A DNA stretch of 37,969 nucleotides from a virus, in IMG/VR virus record IMGVR_UViG_3300025698_000858, positions 1 through 37,969 of that record; one strand, written 5' to 3'. Positions 8,159-14,333 of this stretch are shown in pieces. Within the stretch, counting starts at the first letter, position 1; the number at the start of each line of letters is the position of its first letter. Under the pieces are notes generated by a model, which was not told the origin of the DNA, did not search any database, and was given only the letters and a program-made list of their open reading frames with translations. Both the position numbers and the translations under genes were made by a program.

Positions 8159-8617
8159 ATGAAACGTATTCCGCTCACACAAGGTCAATACGCACTTGTC
8201 GATGATAAAGTCTACGTGAAACTTTCCAGATACAAATGGTACGCGTTGTGGAGCAAGCGTACGCAGAGTTTCTATGCTGTACGCGGTATCCGCCTGACAA
8301 ATGGCAAACTTACAATAGAAAGGATGCACAGACGAATATTAGGTTTGAAATATGGGGATAAACGTCAAGGTGACCATATCAATCACAACACACTGGATAA
8401 TCGAAGGTTCAATATCAGGATTGTTACACACCAGGAAAACCAACACAATCGACGAAGCAAAGGATACTATAAACAGGGACGGAAGTATCATGCCCAGATC
8501 AGAATGGATGGCATGCAAATATATCTTGGAATGTTCGATACACGTGCCGAAGCTCGCGCGGCATATTTGAAGGCAAAACGAATCTATCATCCATCGGCAC
8601 CTATCCCGAAAGATTGA
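8159..8617 (+). CDS. HNH homing endonuclease with AP2-like DNA-binding domain
   Basis: 152 residues. The N-terminal part MKRIPLTQGQYALVDDKVY and the central DHINHNTLDNRRFNIRIVT motif are typical of free-standing phage HNH endonucleases, with the first histidine in MHRRILGL and the D-H-N core. The C-terminal YHAQIRMDGMQIYLGMFDT and the A-A-YLKA segment are an AP2/ERF-like DNA-binding domain. It sits alone between two genes and is bracketed by a near-perfect 21-base direct repeat that reconstructs the junction of the neighbours. It is probably a mobile gene that nicks or cuts genomes lacking it. AGGTG precedes the ATG. Confidence 0.93.
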   Translation: MKRIPLTQGQYALVDDKVYVKLSRYKWYALWSKRTQSFYAVRGIRLTNGKLTIERMHRRILGLKYGDKRQGDHINHNTLDNRRFNIRIVTHQENQHNRRSKGYYKQGRKYHAQIRMDGMQIYLGMFDTRAEARAAYLKAKRIYHPSAPIPKD

Positions 8618-8622
8618 AGGGG

Positions 8623-8643
8623 AAACCTCGATATGAATAATTC
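8623..8643 (+). repeat. Right copy of direct repeat flanking HNH gene
   Basis: Matches 8117-8137 at 20 of 21 bases. It spans the ribosome-site region and first codons of the small cysteine-rich gene at 8633. Joining the left part of the recA gene to this copy would give an ATGAATAA overlap between the recA stop and the next start, the arrangement expected before insertion. Confidence 0.9.
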
Positions 8644-8851
8644 CGAAGCGGTCGAAACAGAAAGACATTGTGGTACATGCAAATTTTCATCCCCCCTTAA
8701 AACGGGCGAACATGCCGTACCAATAGGCAAAAAAGGACTGTTATGCAATTGGGTATATGAACACATCATTCCAAGTTCAATGAACACGTACTCCACATTC
8801 ATGTTTGAAGATCAAGGTATTTGTTGTCCATGTTGGAAGGAAAAAACATGA
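8633..8851 (+). CDS. Small cysteine-rich protein, possible zinc-binding
   Basis: 72 residues with cysteines arranged as HCGTCKF near the N-terminus, a single LLCNW in the middle and GICCPCWKEK at the C-terminus, suggesting one metal-binding knuckle pair. No family is recognised. It overlaps the FEN-type nuclease gene by four bases (ATGA), so the two are coupled, and AAGGGG precedes its start. In the inferred ancestral order its ATG overlapped the recA stop. A regulatory or nucleic-acid-binding role is possible but unsupported. Confidence 0.7.
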   Translation: MNNSEAVETERHCGTCKFSSPLKTGEHAVPIGKKGLLCNWVYEHIIPSSMNTYSTFMFEDQGICCPCWKEKT

Positions 8852-9687
8852 ACCCTTGGCTGCTCTTGGACGTAAATTTCCTGTGCCATCGCGTACGTTA
8901 CTCTATGCCAGCTTTAACCTACGATGGCAAGGCGACCGGAATCATTTATGGCTTCCTTCAAACAGTCCAATACCTAGAAAAGCAATTTGAGAGCAACCGT
9001 GTAGTATTTTGTTTTGACTCACGATACAATCTTCGCAAGGATATGCTCCCAACATACAAAGCCAATCGCAAAGTAGAACCGGCGGACGAAACAAAGCAGA
9101 TATTCATCAGAGATTTTCGTTTGCAAATGGCCAAGCTTCGCGTTAAATATTTGCACGGTGTCGGTTATACCAATATATTCGTTCAAACTGGATACGAAAG
9201 TGACGATATCTTAGCATCTATAGCTCAGCGCATCCCCAAAAAACAAACCGCTATTATCGTTACGGCCGACCATGATCTATTTCAGTGTATTCAGGGCAAC
9301 ATTTCTGTCTACAATCCAATCCAACGAAAGACTACGAATCTCCAAAGGTTTTACAAAACATACGGAATCAAACCCAACCAATGGCATGAGATGAAAGCCA
9401 TTGCGGGATGTTCATCGGATAACATCAAAGGCGTTCCAGGTGTGGGTGAAAAAACGGCCATCAAATATCTCCGCAAAGAAAAAATCAGCGGGAGATTATA
9501 TGAGCGCATAGAACAGTTCAAGCAAACAATTGATTACAAACTCAACTTAGCGTTAGTAACGCTACCGCTTGACGGTACAATGCGATTCAAATTGAAGCCT
9601 AATAAGTTCTCCAAACGTAAATGGGATAGGCTTGTGAACAAGCTTGGTATGTATTCTTTAGATCAGAATATACAAAGCCAAACGTAG
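8848..9687 (+). CDS. 5'-3' exonuclease, FEN/T4 RNase H type
   Basis: 279 residues of the PIN-like 5' nuclease family, which removes RNA primers and flaps. Metal-binding acidic residues occur in LLLDVNFLCHR (D8), VVFCFDSR, the ESDDILA block and VTADHDLFQ; SDNIKGVPGVGEKTA is the helix-hairpin-helix (H3TH). KDMLPTYKANR is the conserved arch motif. I take the ATG at 8848, which has AAGGA close upstream and overlaps the previous stop, rather than an upstream in-frame TTG at 8821. It complements the polymerase, which lacks its own 5' nuclease domain. Confidence 0.92.
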   Translation: MNPWLLLDVNFLCHRVRYSMPALTYDGKATGIIYGFLQTVQYLEKQFESNRVVFCFDSRYNLRKDMLPTYKANRKVEPADETKQIFIRDFRLQMAKLRVKYLHGVGYTNIFVQTGYESDDILASIAQRIPKKQTAIIVTADHDLFQCIQGNISVYNPIQRKTTNLQRFYKTYGIKPNQWHEMKAIAGCSSDNIKGVPGVGEKTAIKYLRKEKISGRLYERIEQFKQTIDYKLNLALVTLPLDGTMRFKLKPNKFSKRKWDRLVNKLGMYSLDQNIQSQT

Positions 9688-9720
9688 TGTACACAAATTA
9701 TCATTATGAAAGGAAACATC

Positions 9721-9849
9721 ATGCCGAAAAGAGACAAAACAGGACCGCCAAGTGGTTCGCAAGGCCCGCGTGATGGCAGAGGCGGAGGTAAAGGCACTGC
9801 TAAGGGTAAAGGCACAGGCAAAAAAACAGGGGGTAAAAAGGGCAGTTAA
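9721..9849 (+). CDS. Small Gly/Lys-rich basic protein
   Basis: 42 residues, almost entirely G, K, T, R, P and S; it opens with MPKRDKTGPPSG and continues with repeated GKG/KGTG units. It is preceded by AAGGA 8 bases upstream and followed by TAA. The opening resembles small bacterial and archaeal MP-R-D-TGP proteins (DUF5320-like), but without the cysteines. It is probably disordered and could bind nucleic acid through charge. An in-frame ATG at 9706 is possible but would place the ribosome site inside the gene. Confidence 0.5.
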   Translation: MPKRDKTGPPSGSQGPRDGRGGGKGTAKGKGTGKKTGGKKGS

Positions 9850-9863
9850 CAATGTCTAGGCCA

Positions 9864-9913
9864 ACATTTCCCCGATGTGTCTGAAATCGATTAACCGGCC
9901 ATCGGGGAAATGT
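9864..9913 (+). promoter_or_regulatory. Perfect 14-bp inverted repeat before sigma-like gene
   Basis: ACATTTCCCCGATG (9864-9877) is exactly complementary to CATCGGGGAAATGT (9900-9913) with a 22-base spacer. No T run follows on either strand, so it is not a standard terminator. The right arm ends one base before the AAAGGA that leads into the gene at 9930. It could be a protein operator, an mRNA structure controlling translation, or a processing site. Confidence 0.75.
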
Positions 9914-9929
9914 AAAGGATGAAAAACCA

Positions 9930-10490
9930 ATGAAGGAATCGACTAGATATAGGAGGCAAAAAGGCTATTGGTCCCCTAATCTACAACGTATCATGGAGGC
10001 AGCAGCAGCAAAAGTGTTGTACCGACTACGTGACTATCGTGGTTTTGTTACTAGGGATGATTTGGTGTCAGAGGCGTGGTTGGATAGTGGGAGATATGGT
10101 TGCCCAAAAACTGAGAAGAAGCAATATATATGGTGCATGTTACATATTTGTGCTGCCAAGAAGCGATTAGAAAAACGGAACAAACCGTTCAGTATATTAC
10201 CGGCCCCTATATTTACATCATTGGATTTAGTGGATGAAAATAGTGATTGTTTTGTAGAACAGGCTCACGAAGAGGATGTGTTAGAAGCAGAGGATTGTTG
10301 GTATATGCTTATCTCTTGCTGTGATACAGATAGGGATTGTGATATATTACGCCATAGACTTATGGGTGAGACGATGCAGCAGATAGGTGATGTGTATGGG
10401 ATATGTAGGGAGCGGGTGCGACAGATCTTATGCAAAATAAAAAAACAGTATGATGAGATAACAAAGGAAAGGATAGAGGAAGACTGGTGA
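9930..10490 (+). CDS. Sigma-factor-like transcription factor
   Basis: 186 residues. The C-terminal LMGETMQQIGDVYGICRERVRQIL is a sigma-70 region 4 helix-turn-helix (the GETMQQIG and RERVRQI halves are the usual landmarks), which would recognise -35 elements. The N-terminal FVTRDDLVSEAWLDSG resembles the start of region 2 in extracytoplasmic-type sigma factors (EDLVQEAWL). The middle linker is acidic. A phage sigma factor would redirect host RNA polymerase, for example to the late tail operon. Arginine is often AGA/AGG here, whereas neighbours favour CGN, hinting at a different origin. Its end overlaps the next gene by four bases. Confidence 0.8.
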   Translation: MKESTRYRRQKGYWSPNLQRIMEAAAAKVLYRLRDYRGFVTRDDLVSEAWLDSGRYGCPKTEKKQYIWCMLHICAAKKRLEKRNKPFSILPAPIFTSLDLVDENSDCFVEQAHEEDVLEAEDCWYMLISCCDTDRDCDILRHRLMGETMQQIGDVYGICRERVRQILCKIKKQYDEITKERIEEDW

Positions 10491-11119
10491 CTAAGAGAAA
10501 AGGGATGGGCAAACAAAAAGGCAATGCTTTTGAACGAAAAATCAGCAAGCAACTATCGCTCTGGTGGACTGCGGGAAAACACGACGATATATTTTGGCGA
10601 ACGGATACATCTGGCGGCAGAGCAACGGTACGTAAAGGCAAGCGGACGTACGGCCAGCACGGAGACATCTGCGCACGACACGAAAGCGGAACGGCTTTAA
10701 CCGAACTTTGTACAATCGAATGTAAGCACGGGTACGTGAAAGACAGCCTTGCTGATTTGATAGACCGCCAAGAACGACAACGACCTACATACCTCAAATT
10801 CATCATGCAGGCTATCGAGGAAAAACGTTCAGCAAAAACTCCATACTGGCTGCTAATAACACAGCGAACGGGCCGCGAACCTTTGATAGTGTTTCCGCAT
10901 GCGATGCTAAAGAAACTATTATGGGATGGGGATGATCCATTCGCTGACTTCATTCCAAACTTTAGACTGGACATTAAAATTCCAGACAGAAAAGAAGATG
11001 TATGGATTTGTGGAACGTCGCTATCTGAATTTGATCTGCGGGTAAACCCGAAACTTTTCATCCAACTCCACCACAAATGGAAACGCCACCTATCCAGAAA
11101 GCACACACGAAATGACTAG
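10487..11119 (+). CDS. PD-(D/E)XK family nuclease
   Basis: 210 residues with a resolvase/VRR-like nuclease core: E16 in GNAFERKISKQLSLWW, D60 in QHGDICA, and E78-x-K80 in TIECKHG, the expected E, D, ExK order. SGGRAT just before is typical of Holliday-junction-resolvase-like proteins. It may resolve recombination intermediates or degrade DNA, fitting its place beside the recombination genes. The GTG start overlaps the sigma gene stop (GTGA) and has AGAGGAAG upstream; an internal ATG at 10505 is the alternative. The C-terminal half, ending KWKRHLSRKH, is basic and unassigned. Confidence 0.8.
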   Translation: MTKRKGMGKQKGNAFERKISKQLSLWWTAGKHDDIFWRTDTSGGRATVRKGKRTYGQHGDICARHESGTALTELCTIECKHGYVKDSLADLIDRQERQRPTYLKFIMQAIEEKRSAKTPYWLLITQRTGREPLIVFPHAMLKKLLWDGDDPFADFIPNFRLDIKIPDRKEDVWICGTSLSEFDLRVNPKLFIQLHHKWKRHLSRKHTRND

Positions 11120-11690
11120 ATATGAAAAACTCAAGCAGTTAATCGAGCAATGGACACGCGCTGAGATACTGGCGCGGTACGCCTCTTGGGGCATGCATAC
11201 TGAATGGGGTGACTATTTTCAACAAGCACTTGAATTGCAAGGCAAGATACGCAAGTTGGCGTTAGGTAGCGATAATATACTTGAGTTGGGATACAAGTGG
11301 CGTTTGATTCCGGAACCTGAAGACGTACATACAAAAGTTGTTAGTTTAGACGCAAAGCGAAAAAAGAGATCCGAACGAATGCGTGTCGTCCATTGTAAGA
11401 AGGAAGACTACGATGTATACATCGGACGTTCATCTAAATGGGGCAACCCATACCGAATAGGTAAGCATGGTACTCGCAAAGAAGTCATCAACAAATACCG
11501 CCGATGGATCTTGCGTCAGCCGAAACTTTTGAACTCATTAGATGAAATTCGTGGTAAGGTGTTAGGTTGTAAGACGGTTTCGGAGCGTGACACTGGTCAG
11601 GTGTTGATTGATTTGTGTATGCGAGATTCTACCAACATCGGAGATTTGAAACCCCAACGAAAGAAAAAACCTCATGCTAAAAGGCATTAA
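11112..11690 (+). CDS. DUF4326-like protein with N-terminal extension
   Basis: 192 residues. Residues about 90-170 match DUF4326: RVVHCKKEDYDVYIGRSSKW, GNPYRIG, GTRKEVINKYRRW and DEIRGKVLGC. The usual cysteine/histidine finish (GCWC..E.CHG) is replaced by GCKTVSERDTG, so a presumed functional site is missing. The first 70 residues are an extra helical segment not usual for the family. The domain's biochemical function is unknown. It overlaps both neighbours (8 and 17 bases), so it is in the recombination operon. Confidence 0.75.
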   Translation: MTRYEKLKQLIEQWTRAEILARYASWGMHTEWGDYFQQALELQGKIRKLALGSDNILELGYKWRLIPEPEDVHTKVVSLDAKRKKRSERMRVVHCKKEDYDVYIGRSSKWGNPYRIGKHGTRKEVINKYRRWILRQPKLLNSLDEIRGKVLGCKTVSERDTGQVLIDLCMRDSTNIGDLKPQRKKKPHAKRH

Positions 11691-12594
11691 AATTTCAAAC
11701 CACAGATCGAACCACTCCCTCAAAATCGTATTCAGCAAACATGTAACTACGATCTGTGGTGAGAGCTTTCAGGGCAAGAGCAACGCTTTGCGAGCAATCA
11801 AATGGGTAGCTCGAAACAAACCTACTGGCACCAGCTTCATCTCATGGGGGCATAAACAATCTTCCGTCTTACTCGCAACAGACAAACATCGAGTGCGTCG
11901 GACTCGCAGCAAATCAAAAAATACATATGAGATAGACGGACAGGAACTACATGCATTTGGAAATGGTGTGCCTGATTCTGTACAAAATGCTTTACGTTTG
12001 TCCGAACTAAACTTTCAAACCCAACAAGAAATACCACATGGTAGCGGCCCTTTGTTTTGGTTTGCCCTTTCATCGGGTGAGGTGAGTAGACGACTGAATG
12101 CTGTTGTCAACTTAGATTTGATCGATCGCATTCAAACCAATGCCCAAAAAAAACTACGTACCGCACAAACGCTTGAACACGAATACGAACGAATTGTTGA
12201 AGAAGAAAAAAGCCAATCTGAACAACTAACCTATGCAAAGCAAATGTTCCATGATTGGCAACCTATACATCAATCGTATGATAGTATCCAAAGAATTTCA
12301 AAACAACGGGATGAATTGAAAGAACTACTCACAGATGTCCAAAATCAAAAACAAAACGCCGTAAAGATGAATAAAATTCTATTGGCTTTACAAAAGGACC
12401 TCACACCACTTGAAATTTTACGACAAACGATAATAAAAACAGAGAACAGATATGATAGTTTGTGTATAGCGATTCAAAAAGCCCAACACTTGCAAAATGT
12501 AATATGTGAATTGCAAAAACGAAAAGAAACAACAAAGCAGAAATACAAACAAAAGATGAAAGACAGGTGTCCATTATGCAATCAAAAGACTTAG
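11674..12594 (+). CDS. Rad50/SbcC N-terminal half (Walker A to zinc hook)
   Basis: 306 residues. The N-terminus has the SMC/Rad50 ATPase start: ISNHRSNHSLKIVF, Walker A GESFQGKS at 29-36, and Q-loop LNFQTQQEIPH. From about residue 165 it is coiled coil. It ends with DRCPLCNQKT: C299-P-L-C302 is a CxxC zinc hook only four residues before the stop. The signature motif, Walker B and returning coiled coil are absent here and are found in the gene at 13755. The Mre11-like gene overlaps its end. It should pair with the C-terminal half to make a working ATPase that, with the nuclease, processes DNA ends like T4 gp46/47. Confidence 0.88.
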   Translation: MLKGIKISNHRSNHSLKIVFSKHVTTICGESFQGKSNALRAIKWVARNKPTGTSFISWGHKQSSVLLATDKHRVRRTRSKSKNTYEIDGQELHAFGNGVPDSVQNALRLSELNFQTQQEIPHGSGPLFWFALSSGEVSRRLNAVVNLDLIDRIQTNAQKKLRTAQTLEHEYERIVEEEKSQSEQLTYAKQMFHDWQPIHQSYDSIQRISKQRDELKELLTDVQNQKQNAVKMNKILLALQKDLTPLEILRQTIIKTENRYDSLCIAIQKAQHLQNVICELQKRKETTKQKYKQKMKDRCPLCNQKT

Positions 12595-13538
12595 AAGTTG
12601 CTGCTATATTTTGTAGTGATTTACACCTGAGCCTCCAACCACCAATCTACCGATCTAAAGAACCTGATTGGTTTGAAGCCATGTCACGACCTCTGTGTGA
12701 ATTGCGACAGCTACAAGAGACACATCAATGCCCTGTTATATGTTGTGGTGATGTATTTGATAAATGGAAGGCTGAACCTGAATTGATCAACTTTGCCTTG
12801 GTACGTTTACCCGAACGGTTTCACACTATTGCTGGGCAGCACGATCTACCAAATCATAGTATTGATGATATACAGAAAAGTGCATTACGCACATTGCATA
12901 TAGCGAATGCATCACAATTATTCAACACATCCCACTCTTCCCTTTTCCCCCCAGACTTCGGACTGCGATCAGCTCATTACGGAGAATTGTTGCCCAAAAT
13001 TTCAAACAAACAATACACAATCAATATAGGTATTCTGCATCAATACAATTGGATACCCGCAAGTAAACATCTGAAAGCAGAAAAGAAAAGCCAAATAACA
13101 TCGAGACGCAAAGAATTCAAATCATACGACTACATATTTTGTGGAGACAACCACATACCATTTTGCAGAGAATTCAAATGGGGTAGCACCTTTGTAAATT
13201 GCGGCGCTATGATGATCCGCAAATCCGACGATAACTTCATTCCCAAGTTTTGGTTACTGGTGCGAAGTAATATCGATCAACATCGGTCATTTCGCATTGT
13301 CCCTTACAAAATCAATACCAAACACGATGTATATTGGAAAGATCCGAAAGTCAAAGAAAACGAGCACGAACCTTCTATCGATGACTTGGCTGATTTCAAA
13401 CACGAACTAGAAAAGTTAGGTGAAAGCGGACAAGATGTTGTGGCTGGAATAAAAGCATACATATCCAACTTACAAAATGTTTCAAGCAAAACTACAAACT
13501 TCATTGAAAAGATTTTACATGAATGCCAAAACCAATAA
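12576..13538 (+). CDS. Mre11/SbcD-like nuclease (gp47-like)
   Basis: 320 residues of the calcineurin-like phosphoesterase family. Metal ligands appear in order: D15 and H17 in CSDLHLS, D59 in CCGDVFDKW, the AGQHDLPNH block, GILHQYNW, and FCGDNHIPF. This is the standard Mre11 series. The C-terminal part (after about 250) is a charged helical region expected to bind the Rad50 coiled coil. I favour the ATG at 12576, which has AGGTG six bases upstream, over the GTG at 12567. The gene lies between the two Rad50 halves. Confidence 0.9.
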   Translation: MQSKDLEVAAIFCSDLHLSLQPPIYRSKEPDWFEAMSRPLCELRQLQETHQCPVICCGDVFDKWKAEPELINFALVRLPERFHTIAGQHDLPNHSIDDIQKSALRTLHIANASQLFNTSHSSLFPPDFGLRSAHYGELLPKISNKQYTINIGILHQYNWIPASKHLKAEKKSQITSRRKEFKSYDYIFCGDNHIPFCREFKWGSTFVNCGAMMIRKSDDNFIPKFWLLVRSNIDQHRSFRIVPYKINTKHDVYWKDPKVKENEHEPSIDDLADFKHELEKLGESGQDVVAGIKAYISNLQNVSSKTTNFIEKILHECQNQ

Positions 13539-13773
13539 GCTGCAAGAAGTCCTACAGCTTTGCAAATTACTATCTGAGTTGGATCGAAGCAAAGCTCGTG
13601 CTGAAGGTTCACTAGATCAATCGATGCGCATGTTACAAAAAGATTTTGATGTCACATCGATCGATGAAGCTAAACGGTTACTTGCAAAAATGAATACAAC
13701 GTTGGACAAAAAGAATCGAACATTTGAAACCAGACTGGAAAGATTCAAACAGCGATGGAAAAGATATCTGTAA
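13519..13773 (+). CDS. Small coiled-coil protein between Mre11 and Rad50 C-half
   Basis: 84 residues, predicted entirely helical and highly charged: LQEVLQLCKLLSELDRS, then LDKKNRTFETRLERFKQRWK. The start overlaps the Mre11 stop by 20 bases and its end overlaps the next gene by 19. It has no zinc-hook cysteines. By position and composition it could be a detached piece of the Rad50 coiled coil or an accessory subunit bridging the halves. The function is not recognised. Confidence 0.65.
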   Translation: MNAKTNKLQEVLQLCKLLSELDRSKARAEGSLDQSMRMLQKDFDVTSIDEAKRLLAKMNTTLDKKNRTFETRLERFKQRWKRYL

Positions 13774-14333
13774 AATCAATCGACGTAACAGTTCGCAACT
13801 GCTATGACGAATACACGCAAGGTGTAACTCAATACATCCGCGCAAAGAAACAACACAAACAAGCTCGTACCAATAGGATTGTCGCAAAAAAAGCCCAAAC
13901 CATTTTACAGCATGCCTCCGAACAAATCCAACGGGAAGCTCACAAACGAATCGCATCTACCGTTACAACTTGTATGCAATTCGTATTTGGTGATTCCTAT
14001 TCCTTCTGCATAAAGTTTGCGCGTATGAGGGGCCGAACCCAAGCTAATTTACAATTGCTCAAGGATGGAAATGTAATCACTGATCCGGCAAATGAGGATT
14101 CGGGTGGTGTATTAGATGTGGCTGCATTTGCATTGAGGCTCAGTTGTTTGGTAATGCACAAACCCGTTTTGCAGCGAGTGCTTATTTTGGATGAGCCTTT
14201 CCGATTTGTATCTGCTAAGTACCGCCCACGTATTAAAGGACTCCTCATCAGATTAAGCAAAGAGTTTGAAGTGCAAATCGTACAAGTGACACACCAACCA
14301 GAATACATGATAGGAAAGGTAGTAGAACTATGA
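13755..14333 (+). CDS. Rad50/SbcC C-terminal half (signature, Walker B)
   Basis: 192 residues. An N-terminal coiled-coil helix (to about 65) leads into the ATPase lobe: signature DSGGVLDVAAFALRLS (S116-G117-G118), Walker B and D-loop region RVLILDEPFRFVS (ILDEP at 144-148), and the H-loop VTHQPE with H180. There is no Walker A, which lies in the separate gene at 11674. In a complete Rad50 these parts are one chain joined through the hook. The stop overlaps the thyX start (ATGA). Strong complementarity of motifs makes the two-subunit reading convincing, though assembly is inferred. Confidence 0.88.
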   Translation: MEKISVKSIDVTVRNCYDEYTQGVTQYIRAKKQHKQARTNRIVAKKAQTILQHASEQIQREAHKRIASTVTTCMQFVFGDSYSFCIKFARMRGRTQANLQLLKDGNVITDPANEDSGGVLDVAAFALRLSCLVMHKPVLQRVLILDEPFRFVSAKYRPRIKGLLIRLSKEFEVQIVQVTHQPEYMIGKVVEL

